DNA of 64,000 nt from Atopomonas hussainii (lineage in GTDB: Bacteria > Pseudomonadota > Gammaproteobacteria > Pseudomonadales > Pseudomonadaceae), in the NCBI RefSeq assembly GCF_900109735.1, contig NZ_FOAS01000001.1:1-64000 (forward strand), given 5' to 3'. How positions within the stretch are numbered: position 1 is the stretch's first letter; every line of letters starts with the position of its first letter. Below, one piece after another: positions 57,169 to 64,000 of this stretch. The notes beneath the pieces are model-generated. The model searched no databases and was not told where the DNA came from. It saw only the letters and a list, made by a program, of their open reading frames with translations. Made by a program: the position numbers and the translations under genes.

Positions 57169-57306
57169 AGGCTGTGTGAAAACGTCGCGAGCGCAGGCTA
57201 GGCAAGGCAAAAACAGGCGAAAAAGCGCAGTTTACGTGTGGTAAATGAGCATTTTGAGCCTGTTTTTAACGCCGCATAGCCAAGTGCAGCAGTTTTCACA
57301 CAGTCT
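57169..57306. repeat. 138-bp hairpin element (MITE-like)
   Basis: AGGCTGTGTGAAAAC (57169-57183) and GTTTTCACACAGTCT (57292-57306) are inverted with one mismatch. Nested inside are AAAAACAGGC and GCCTGTTTTT, and other paired segments, so most of the unit can fold into one long stem. No ORF. Resembles a non-autonomous mobile element; it sits 128 bases upstream of the dctP gene. Confidence 0.7.
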
Positions 57307-57433
57307 GTAAGGCGACCCTTTTTGCAGGCTCAGCTGTTTGGCGCGCCACTTAACGCGCCCACCAGCCGCAGCGACAGGGTGACGGTTGCCGGTGATCCCG
57401 GCCCTTACACAACAAAAACAATGGAGATAGCGC

Positions 57434-58537
57434 ATGAAACGTCGTGACATGCTCACCGCCGCAGGCCTCGGTTTAACCACCTTGGCGCTGGCTGGCTGCC
57501 AAAAGCAAGAAGCCAACTGCGACAGCCAAGACGCCCCGCAAACCGCACAGCAAACCTTTACCTGGAAGATGGTCACCTCGTGGCCGAAGAACTTCCCCGG
57601 TGTGGGCGTGGGTGCTGAGCGCTTCACTCAGCTGGTTAAGGAGATGAGCAACGGCCGTCTGCAGGTCAAACTGTTTGCCGCCGGCGAGCTGGTACCGGCG
57701 CTGGAAGTGTTCGACGCGGTATCGCGCGGCACCGCCGAAATGGGCCACGGCGCGCCCTATTACTGGAAAGGCAAGATCCCCGCCACGCAGTTCTTTACCG
57801 CGATTCCCTTTGGCCCCACCGCCGAAGAAATGAACGCTTGGTTCTTCCAAGGCGGCGGCATGGCGCTGTGGGAAGAAATCTACAAACCCTTCGGCGTGAT
57901 TCCGCTGGCCTGCGGCAACACCGGCGTGCAGATGGCGGGCTGGTTTAATAAAGAGATCAACAGCTTAAGCGACTTGGACGGGGTAAAAATGCGCACCCCG
58001 GGCCTGGGCGGCGAAGTGCTGTCGAAGGTTGGCGTGACGGTGGTGAACCTGCCGGCGGGGGAAATCTTCACCGCCCTGCAAACCGGCGCCATCGATGCCA
58101 CCGAGTGGATTGGCCCCTACAACGACTTGGCGCTGGGCCTGCATAAAGCCGCCAAGTACTACTACACCCCCGGCTGGCAAGAGCCGAGTGTGGCGTTTGA
58201 ACTGTCGATCAACGAAAAAGCCTGGCAACAGTTGCCCGATGACTTAAAAGCCATCGTCAAAGCCGCCGCGCGCGAAGTGAACAGCTCGATGCTCGACGAA
58301 TACAACGCCCGCAACATGGACGCACTGGAAAAGCTTAAGGCCGAAGGCGTGGAAGTGCGTCGTCTGCCGGAAGACGTGCTGAATAAGCTGAAAGAAATCG
58401 CCGCCGAAGTGGTCGAAGCCGCTGCCGCCAGCGACCCCGCCAGTGCCAAAGTGTGGGCCGCACAGAAAGACTATCTGGGCCGCCTGCGTGGTTATAGCGA
58501 TGCCACGACTAAGGATATTTTGAATATTCGCGGCTGA
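57434..58537 (+). CDS. TRAP transporter solute-binding protein (DctP/TakP-like)
   Basis: 367 residues. The N-terminus has KRRDML, a Tat-like twin arginine, and a lipobox LAGC with C22, so it is a predicted lipoprotein, possibly Tat-exported. The mature part shows TWKMVTSWPKNFPG, VKMRTPGLGGEV with the conserved substrate-binding arginine, and GAIDATEWIGP, the hallmark of the TakP group that binds keto or hydroxy acids. Serves the DctQM permease encoded divergently. Confidence 0.92.
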   Translation: MKRRDMLTAAGLGLTTLALAGCQKQEANCDSQDAPQTAQQTFTWKMVTSWPKNFPGVGVGAERFTQLVKEMSNGRLQVKLFAAGELVPALEVFDAVSRGTAEMGHGAPYYWKGKIPATQFFTAIPFGPTAEEMNAWFFQGGGMALWEEIYKPFGVIPLACGNTGVQMAGWFNKEINSLSDLDGVKMRTPGLGGEVLSKVGVTVVNLPAGEIFTALQTGAIDATEWIGPYNDLALGLHKAAKYYYTPGWQEPSVAFELSINEKAWQQLPDDLKAIVKAAAREVNSSMLDEYNARNMDALEKLKAEGVEVRRLPEDVLNKLKEIAAEVVEAAAASDPASAKVWAAQKDYLGRLRGYSDATTKDILNIRG

Positions 58538-58555
58538 TTGAGCGCTCAGAAATAC

Positions 58556-58583
58556 AAAAGGCCGGCATTACGCCGGCCTTTTT
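58556..58583. terminator. Bidirectional intrinsic terminator
   Basis: AAAAGGCCGGC (58556-58566) and GCCGGCCTTTT (58572-58582) with a 5-base loop. A/T runs on both sides allow it to end dctP and, from the other strand, the cytochrome c5 gene. Confidence 0.88.
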
Positions 58584-58597
58584 AGTACATGCTCGCC

Positions 58598-59020
58598 TTA
58601 CAGGCCAGACATGTGCTTGATGGCAGCCATCAGCTCGTCGTCGGAGCAATCGCCACAGGTGCCTTTCGGCGGCATGGCGTTGATGCCATTGATGGCATGC
58701 TGCAGCAGCGTGTCCAGACCACCGGCTTTATCGGCACGGGCTTTCCAGTCGGCGCTGTCGCCCACTTTCGGCGCACCCAGCACACCAGCAGCGTGGCAAC
58801 CGTTGCACGACTTAGCGACCACGTCTTCACCCGAGCGCGGGCCAGAGCTAGCAGCCACAGCGGCAACCGCAGCGCCTTTACACTCTTCGCCTTGGATACA
58901 CACTTCGCCCACCGGCTTGATGCGCGCAGCGATGTCATCGTTGGAGGCGGCCTGGGCGCTCACTGCTACCAGAGCCAGAACAGCGGCTTGAGCCGTCAGA
59001 ATCTTCTTAATCAGGTTCAC
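58598..59020 (-). CDS. Cytochrome c5 family protein
   Basis: 140 residues from GTG 59020, preceded by GAGGG; an ATG at 59038 would add six residues. I prefer GTG because Pseudomonas c5 proteins begin NLIKKIL. Signal peptide cleaved at AQA, an unusual alanine-rich segment with a CIQGEEC pair before the haem domain, then CNGCH for covalent haem c and a late methionine in NAMPPKG as the other axial ligand. Periplasmic electron carrier. Downstream of pauR, as in P. aeruginosa. Confidence 0.9.
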   Translation of the reverse strand: MNLIKKILTAQAAVLALVAVSAQAASNDDIAARIKPVGEVCIQGEECKGAAVAAVAASSGPRSGEDVVAKSCNGCHAAGVLGAPKVGDSADWKARADKAGGLDTLLQHAINGINAMPPKGTCGDCSDDELMAAIKHMSGL

Positions 59021-59146
59021 CCTTACACCCTCAATCATGGCTGTGTGGACCCGAGCTTCACGGTGGCGCGGGCGGCGCACAGTATAACGGCAATGCCGGT
59101 TTGTCGAAACAACCCTGTCAACTGCAAGGGTTTGCGTGACGCGCGC

Positions 59147-59695
59147 TTAGAAGTTGGCGGGGGTCGTGGCGCTGATCAAACGCACGGGTTCTTCAAACGG
59201 GTTACGAAAACGGTGCGGCTGGGTGCTGTCGAAGTAGTAGCTATCGCCCGGTTCAAGAATGTAGGTCTCAAGGCCCACGGTAAGCTCCAAGCGGCCCGAC
59301 ACCACAGTGCCGGCCTCTTCGCCTTCGTGCGAAAGCATGTCGTCACCGGTATCGGCACCCGGCGGGTACATTTCATTTAAGAAGGCAATCATGCGATTGG
59401 TGTGTGCCTTGCCCACCAACTTCATTTCCACCTGACCGCTGGAGAGGTCGATCAACTCTTCGTGTTTGTACACCACCTGCGTCGGGTTGCCCTGCTCCAA
59501 ATCGAGGGAGAAGAACTCCACCAACGGCATGGGAATACCACTGAGCACCTTCTTCAGCGAGCTCACTGAGGGGCTGACGCTGTTTTTCTCAATCATGGAA
59601 ATGGTGCTGTTGGTGACGCCGGCACGTTTGGCCAGCTCACGTTGCGAAAGACCTTTGAGTTTGCGAATGGCGCGCAGACGGGCTCCAACGTCCAA
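59147..59695 (-). CDS. pauR: HTH-XRE/cupin transcriptional regulator, PauR/PuuR-like
   Basis: 182 residues from TTG 59695, which follows AGGAGG by 9 bases; the frame is open to 59839. N-terminal helix-turn-helix (GLSQRELAKRAGVTNSTISMIE) and C-terminal cupin with HEGEEAGTVVSGRLE. This family represses polyamine catabolic genes in Pseudomonas (PauR) and E. coli (PuuR). Its place next to dadX, ridA and dadA matches the P. aeruginosa pauR locus. Confidence 0.88.
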   Translation of the reverse strand: MDVGARLRAIRKLKGLSQRELAKRAGVTNSTISMIEKNSVSPSVSSLKKVLSGIPMPLVEFFSLDLEQGNPTQVVYKHEELIDLSSGQVEMKLVGKAHTNRMIAFLNEMYPPGADTGDDMLSHEGEEAGTVVSGRLELTVGLETYILEPGDSYYFDSTQPHRFRNPFEEPVRLISATTPANF

Positions 59696-59799
59696 GGGTG
59701 GTGTCCTCCTAAGTAGGATCAGCCAAAAAGTGGACGCCATCATGGCAAGGGTGTTCGGAATTTTCAACAGCCGTGTCGAATACCTTGGCCGCTTAACCC

Positions 59800-60867
59800 T
59801 TAATTTTGGTACACCAACGGCGCACGACGCACATTGCAAAACAGCTGATAGGGAATGCTGTCGGCAAGGCTGGCTACTTCGCTGGCCAATACCTGCGTAC
59901 CCCAGAGTTCAACTGCGCTGCCCACCCCGGCGCTGGGTAGATCGGTTAGATCGACCGTGAGCATGTCCATCGACACCCGGCCAATCAGGCGGGTGCGTTG
60001 GCCATCGACGGCCACCGGCGTGCCATCCGGCGCATGGCGCGGATAGCCGTCGGCATAGCCCATCGCCACCACGCCTACCCGCGTTTTACGCGCAGTGACA
60101 AAACGTCCGGCGTAACCCACCGGCTCGCCCACTGGCAGTTCGCGCACGGCGATAATTTTCGACTGCAAGCGCATCACCGGCTTGAGCCGCTCGGCCACGG
60201 CGTGCGGCGCGCTAAACGGGGTGGCACCGTAGAGCATAATGCCCGCGCGGCCCCAGTCGTTACGCACTTGCGGCCAACCGAGCAGGCTCGGCGAATTGGC
60301 CAAGCTGACCTCGGCTTTTAGCCCTGCCACGGCATTTAAAAACACTTTGTGCTGCTCGACGGTACGCGGGCAATCCAACTCATCGGCACGGGCAAAGTGG
60401 GTCATCAGCACCACTTTGCCTACCCGTCCACTGGCCAGCAGACGCTGGTACAACCCAGCCGCTTCGATCGGCGCCACGCCGACGCGGTGCATACCGCTGT
60501 CGATTTTCAGCCACACCTGCAGCGGCGTGCTGAGGCTCGCTTGCTCGATGGCCTGCACTTGCCAGTCGCTGTGCACCACGGTGCTGAGCTGATGTTGTTC
60601 AATCAGCGGCAACTCATCGGCAGTAAAAAAGCCTTCCAGCAGCAGAATTGGCTGGCGAATACCGGCGGCGCGCAGCTCCAGCGCTTCTTCGATGCAGGCC
60701 ACGGCAAAGCCATCGGCGTCGCTGAGCGCTTCGGCACACACCACCGCGCCATGCCCATAGGCATTGGCCTTGATCACCGCCAAGGCGCGCCCGCCGCTTA
60801 ATTCGCGGGCCAGCTGGTAGTTGTGCCGCAAGGCGGCGAGGTCGATCAGGGCTTGGGCCGGGCGCAT
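59800..60867 (-). CDS. dadX: Alanine racemase, catabolic type
   Basis: 355 residues. PLP enzyme interconverting L- and D-alanine. Schiff-base lysine K33 in [10 protein letters not shown] and catalytic tyrosine in the [15 protein letters not shown] region. Named dadX rather than alr because it sits in a cluster with ridA and dadA. Starts 12 bases after the ridA stop. Confidence 0.94.
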   Translation of the reverse strand: MRPAQALIDLAALRHNYQLARELSGGRALAVIKANAYGHGAVVCAEALSDADGFAVACIEEALELRAAGIRQPILLLEGFFTADELPLIEQHQLSTVVHSDWQVQAIEQASLSTPLQVWLKIDSGMHRVGVAPIEAAGLYQRLLASGRVGKVVLMTHFARADELDCPRTVEQHKVFLNAVAGLKAEVSLANSPSLLGWPQVRNDWGRAGIMLYGATPFSAPHAVAERLKPVMRLQSKIIAVRELPVGEPVGYAGRFVTARKTRVGVVAMGYADGYPRHAPDGTPVAVDGQRTRLIGRVSMDMLTVDLTDLPSAGVGSAVELWGTQVLASEVASLADSIPYQLFCNVRRAPLVYQN

Positions 60868-60879
60868 GGCAGTCTCAAC

Positions 60880-61230
60880 TTACAGGGCGGCGATGACGGT
60901 CATTTCGACCAATACGCGCGGGTCATACATAGCGGCAGCCACACAGGCACGCGCTGGGGCGCAGCCTTCGGCCACCCACGCGTCGTACACCTGATTCATG
61001 CCGGCGTAGTGGGCGTCCATGTCTTTGACATAAATCGTCACCGACAGCACCTTGGATTTATCCGTGCCAGCCTCGGCCAAAAATTGGTCGACACTGGCGA
61101 GGGTTTCTTGGCTTTGCGCCACGATGTCGCCATCGAGGTTTTCGGCCAATTGGCCCGCCAAGTACACGGTGCCGTTGTGGATAACGATTTCGCTAAAGCG
61201 CTTTTCAGTGCGCAGGCGCTGGACGGACAT
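60880..61230 (-). CDS. RidA-family protein (imine deaminase)
   Basis: 116 residues from ATG 61230. RidA/YjgF/UK114 fold with [10 protein letters not shown] and [12 protein letters not shown] carrying the conserved arginine. Hydrolyses reactive 2-iminoacids such as iminopyruvate, the first product of DadA. Its start codon is 26 bases inside the dadA coding region, so the two are translationally linked. Confidence 0.93.
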   Translation of the reverse strand: MSVQRLRTEKRFSEIVIHNGTVYLAGQLAENLDGDIVAQSQETLASVDQFLAEAGTDKSKVLSVTIYVKDMDAHYAGMNQVYDAWVAEGCAPARACVAAAMYDPRVLVEMTVIAAL

Positions 61231-62503
61231 TGAGCTTGGGCTCCTTGGTTTTGCGGTAACGGGAAATATCCAACCCTTCGGCACTGATCTGCGGACGGCG
61301 GCCGGCGATTTGATCGGCCAGCAGGCGACCGGAGCCGCACGCCATGGTCCAGCCCAGTGTGCCGTGGCCGGTGTTTAAGAACAGGTTGCGCAGTTTAGTC
61401 GCACCCACAATCGGCGTGCCATCCGGGGTCGCTGGGCGCAGACCAGTCCAGAATTCGGCTTGGCGTAAATCGCCACCGGCCGGGTACAAGTCACGGGTGA
61501 CCATTTCTAAGGTTTCGCGGCGACGCGGGTTGAGGCTCAAGTCGTGACCGGCGATTTCTGCCATGCCGCCAACGCGGATGCGATTGTCGAAACGGGTGAT
61601 CGCCACCTTGTAGCTTTCATCCAGAATGGTCGAGGTCGGCGCCATGCTGGCATCGACAATCGGCACAGTCAGCGAATAGCCCTTGAGCGGGTAAACCGGC
61701 GCCTTGATGCCCAGCGACTTAACCAGCGCCGGGGTGTAGCTGCCCATGGCCAGCACGTAGCGGTCGGCCTTTTCCAGCTGGCCGTCGATCCACACGCCGC
61801 TGATGCTGTCGCCATCGCTCTCTAAGCGCTGCACGTGCTGACCAAAGCGGAACTCCACACCCATGGCACGGCACAGTTCGGTCAGTTCGCGGGTGAACAT
61901 CTGGCAGTCGCCGGTTTGGTCATTGGGCAAACGCAGCGCGCCAGCGAGTTTATCCGCCACACCGGCTAGGGCTGGCTCAACGCGGGCAATGCCGGCGCGG
62001 TCGAGCACTTCAAACGGCACACCGCTGCGCTCCAGCACGGCGATGTCTTTCGCCGCGCCATCGAGCTGCGCTTGGGTGCGGAACAATTGGGTGGTGCCCA
62101 GCGTGCGGCCTTCGTAGTGAATGCCGGTCTCGGTGCGCAGCTCGTCCAAGCAGTCGCGGCTGTACTCGGCCAAACGCACCATGCGCTCTTTGTTCACCGC
62201 ATAGCGGCTGGCGGTGCAGTTGCGCAGCATCTGCAGCATCCAGGTGTACTGATCCGGATTACCGGTGAGTTTGATCGCCAGCGGCGCGTGCTTTTGCAGC
62301 AGCCACTTCATGGCTTTCAGCGGAATGCCCGGCGCGGCCCACGGCGAGGCATAGCCGGGGGAGATTTGCCCCGCGTTGGCGTAGCTGGTTTCTAGCGCCG
62401 AACCCGGCTGACGATCGACCACTACGACTTCAAAGCCCGCGCGGGCCAGATAGTACGCACTGGTGGTGCCAATCACGCCACTGCCAAGAACCAATACACG
62501 CAT
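61205..62503 (-). CDS. dadA: D-amino acid dehydrogenase, small subunit
   Basis: 432 residues, membrane-associated FAD enzyme that oxidises D-alanine to pyruvate via an imine. Dinucleotide motif [19 protein letters not shown] at the N-terminus, [17 protein letters not shown], and a C-terminal [16 protein letters not shown] segment. First gene of the minus-strand dadA-ridA-dadX-pauR run. Divergent from the Lrp-type regulator. Confidence 0.96.
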   Translation of the reverse strand: MRVLVLGSGVIGTTSAYYLARAGFEVVVVDRQPGSALETSYANAGQISPGYASPWAAPGIPLKAMKWLLQKHAPLAIKLTGNPDQYTWMLQMLRNCTASRYAVNKERMVRLAEYSRDCLDELRTETGIHYEGRTLGTTQLFRTQAQLDGAAKDIAVLERSGVPFEVLDRAGIARVEPALAGVADKLAGALRLPNDQTGDCQMFTRELTELCRAMGVEFRFGQHVQRLESDGDSISGVWIDGQLEKADRYVLAMGSYTPALVKSLGIKAPVYPLKGYSLTVPIVDASMAPTSTILDESYKVAITRFDNRIRVGGMAEIAGHDLSLNPRRRETLEMVTRDLYPAGGDLRQAEFWTGLRPATPDGTPIVGATKLRNLFLNTGHGTLGWTMACGSGRLLADQIAGRRPQISAEGLDISRYRKTKEPKLNVRPAPAH

Positions 62504-62650
62504 GGAAAACTCCCGTCGCGCCGCTGCGCCACTTGCCGATACAGAGATATTGGCTAGTCTATTGCTGCATAGGCAGTTTTATTCACCAAACATAAAGCGC
62601 TGTTTGTTGAATAGTCTCGACCAAAAGCACTCAAACAAAAGGTTTTCCTG
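62504..62650. promoter_or_regulatory. dadA-dadR divergent control region
   Basis: 147 bases between the two start codons, much more A/T-rich than the flanking genes, especially 62540-62645. Lrp/DadR proteins bind A/T-rich sites in such regions. I could not assign individual promoters or operators with confidence. Confidence 0.5.
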
Positions 62651-63139
62651 ATGCGCACTCAACATCAAAGCCGCCGCGAGCTGGACAAAATCGACCGTAA
62701 GATCTTGCGCATCCTGCAAGAAGAGGCGCGCATCTCGTTCACTGAGCTGGGCGAGCGCGTCGGCCTATCCACCACGCCGTGCACCGAGCGGGTGCGCCGC
62801 CTAGAGCGCGAAGGGGTGATCCTTGGCTACTCCGCGCGGCTCAATCCACAGCAGCTCAAGGCCAACCTGTTGGTGTTCGTCGAGATCAGCCTGTCGTTTA
62901 AGTCCGGGGATATTTTTGAAGAGTTCCGCCGCGCCGTGCTCAAACTGCCGCATGTGTTGGATTGCCACTTGGTGTCCGGCGACTTCGACTATTTGATCAA
63001 AGCGCGTATTTCGGAAATGGCCAGCTACCGCAAATTGCTCGGCGACATCCTGCTGAAACTGCCGCATGTGCGCGAATCGAAAAGCTACATCGTAATGGAA
63101 GAAGTCAAAGAGACCTTGCAGCTGCCCGTGCCGGACTGA
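62651..63139 (+). CDS. dadR: Lrp/AsnC-family regulator of the dad genes
   Basis: 162 residues: N-terminal HTH (LDKIDRKILRILQEEARISFTELGERVGLSTTPCTERVRRLE) and C-terminal RAM/AsnC ligand-binding domain. Divergent from dadA, as in Pseudomonas and E. coli relatives, where it activates dad transcription in response to alanine. The symbol rests on context. Confidence 0.93.
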   Translation: MRTQHQSRRELDKIDRKILRILQEEARISFTELGERVGLSTTPCTERVRRLEREGVILGYSARLNPQQLKANLLVFVEISLSFKSGDIFEEFRRAVLKLPHVLDCHLVSGDFDYLIKARISEMASYRKLLGDILLKLPHVRESKSYIVMEEVKETLQLPVPD

Positions 63140-63190
63140 GCGACACCGGCGTGAAGCAAACCGGAATAAACCAAGCATAGATAGCCACTG

Positions 63191-63208
63191 GCTAAACCTA
63201 GGTTTAGC
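63191..63208. promoter_or_regulatory. Perfect 18-bp palindrome upstream of the flavoprotein gene
   Basis: GCTAAACCTAGGTTTAGC is a perfect palindrome; CACTG before it and AGTG after it extend the symmetry with one bulged base. No U-run follows, so an operator is likelier than a terminator. It is 78 bases upstream of the oxidoreductase start. Confidence 0.45.
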
Positions 63209-63285
63209 AGTGTGCCCTTGGCCTAAGGCCGGGGCATTGCTAGTCTGCGTGCAATTTATTGAGCAAAAAATTCAGGATATTCACC

Positions 63286-64000
63286 ATGAGCGCGCGCATT
63301 CCCGTGCACAGCGAGCAACATGCTCCGTCTTATTACGCCGCCACCGCCACCCGGCAAACCAGCTACGCGCCGCTCAAAGGCGCCGTGCAAGCCGATGTGT
63401 GCATCGTCGGCGGTGGCTTTACCGGCCTGAACAGCGCGATTGAGCTGGCCGAGCGCGGCTACAAGGTGGTGCTGCTCGAAGCCCGCAAAATCGGCTGGGG
63501 CGCCAGCGGGCGCAACGGCGGGCAGCTGATTCGCGGTGTCGGCCACGGCCTTGAACAGTTCGAGAAACACATCGGCAGCGAAGGCGTGCTGGCCATGAAG
63601 CACATGGGCTTGGAAGCGGTCGAGATCGTCCGCCAGCGCGTGGCCAAATACAAAATCGACTGCGACCTGACTTGGGGCTACTGCGACTTAGCCAACAAGC
63701 GCCGGCATGTTGAAGACTTTTTTGAAGACCTGCACGAGCTGCAAGCACTCGGCTACCGCCACGAACTGCGCCTGCTGGATAAAACCCAGATGCACGAAGT
63801 GGTCGGCAGCGAAGGCTATCTCGGCGGGCTGATCGACATGGGCTCGGGGCATCTGCACCCGCTCAATTTAGCCTTGGGCGAAGCCGCCGCCGCCGAAAGC
63901 TTGGGCGTGCAACTGCACGAGCAATCGGCGGTCACCCGCATCGATTACGGCAACAGCGTAGCCGTGCACACCGCGCAAGGTTGCGTGCAGGCCAACACGT
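63286..64000 (+). CDS. FAD-dependent amine oxidoreductase (PuuB/PauB-like), partial
   Basis: The first 238 codons of a DAO-superfamily flavoprotein; the 3' end is off the window. After about 35 residues comes the FAD motif VCIVGGGFTGLNSAIELAERG, then SGRNGGQLIRG, the region expected in gamma-glutamylputrescine oxidases. P. aeruginosa has a PauB-type gene in the same place next to dadR, so a polyamine catabolic oxidase under PauR is likely. AGGAT lies upstream of the ATG. Confidence 0.88.
   Translation, partial: MSARIPVHSEQHAPSYYAATATRQTSYAPLKGAVQADVCIVGGGFTGLNSAIELAERGYKVVLLEARKIGWGASGRNGGQLIRGVGHGLEQFEKHIGSEGVLAMKHMGLEAVEIVRQRVAKYKIDCDLTWGYCDLANKRRHVEDFFEDLHELQALGYRHELRLLDKTQMHEVVGSEGYLGGLIDMGSGHLHPLNLALGEAAAAESLGVQLHEQSAVTRIDYGNSVAVHTAQGCVQANT

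Noticed and set aside
57232-57627. 131-residue minus-strand ORF over the dctP start
   Set aside because: Begins inside the 138-bp hairpin element and is antisense to dctP; no ribosome-binding site or family resemblance.
58589-59380. 263-residue plus-strand ORF over cytochrome c5 and pauR
   Set aside because: It spans two well-supported genes on the other strand and their intergenic region; shadow frame.

Overview
The window is chromosomal DNA of a gammaproteobacterium of the Pseudomonadaceae type, roughly 60% GC by eye. The evidence is a 16S rRNA 5' end of Pseudomonas type, an rrn leader with a classical boxA, and many Pseudomonas gene neighbourhoods: ilvD, folA, lgt-thyA, hslVU, ppx/trxA/rho/ubiD, urtABCDE with urease genes including the ureA-GNAT-ureB arrangement, and cytochrome c5-pauR-dadX-ridA-dadA/dadR. 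Nearly all of it is ordinary, densely packed core and metabolic sequence. I see no prophage, integron, CRISPR array, tRNA or intact IS transposase gene.

Layout. 1-650: start of a 16S gene on the minus strand with its leader and three tandem promoters. 821-5209: polyamine-type ABC importer. 5343-7181: ilvD. 7376-11349: periplasmic binding lipoprotein overlapping a hybrid histidine kinase. 11366-14690: folA, then divergently a membrane protein and a GTPase. 14759-17453: small AT-rich membrane ORF, SPOR protein and argS on the minus strand. 17454-30971: nitrogen block with a candidate sigma-54/NtrC promoter, urea ABC transporter urtABCDE, urease structural genes ureDA-GNAT-ureBC, an opposite-strand binding protein, accessory genes ureEFG and a HupE/UreJ permease. 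31132-35718: BenE, NRDE protein, TSUP exporter, lgt, thyA. 35876-43842: hslVU, ppx, trxA, rho, ubiD and an iron-sulfur flavin reductase. 43858-53877: S8 autotransporter, an amidohydrolase-fold protein lacking its metal ligands, thiolase, FabG-like reductase, MBL hydrolase, GNAT, lipoprotein, alcohol dehydrogenase-like protein. 54082-58537: repeat-containing lipoprotein and a TRAP transporter. 58598-64000: cytochrome c5 and the D-alanine/polyamine cluster, ending in a truncated amine-oxidase-type flavoprotein.

How the genes work together. The urt and ure genes form one functional module: urea is imported by UrtABCDE and hydrolysed by nickel urease matured by UreDEFG, with HupE/UreJ as likely nickel permease. 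A GG-N10-GC promoter and an NtrC-like site upstream of urtA suggest nitrogen control. The dad genes convert L-alanine to D-alanine and oxidise it to pyruvate, with RidA removing reactive imines. PauR and the terminal flavoprotein tie this end of the window to polyamine use, as does the importer at its start.

The least expected features are small and non-coding. A 133-bp element occurs in three copies (32322-32454, 47664-47796, 57030-57162), two of which supply the stop codon of the gene they abut. A second 133-bp element with perfect 25-bp inverted ends lies between the candidate urtA promoter and urtA. A 138-bp hairpin element sits beside the third copy of the first. Among proteins, the points worth a second look are the degenerate phosphotransfer domain of the hybrid kinase, the GTPase lacking the NKxD motif, and the amidohydrolase lacking metal ligands. 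I do not see a clearly new multi-gene system.
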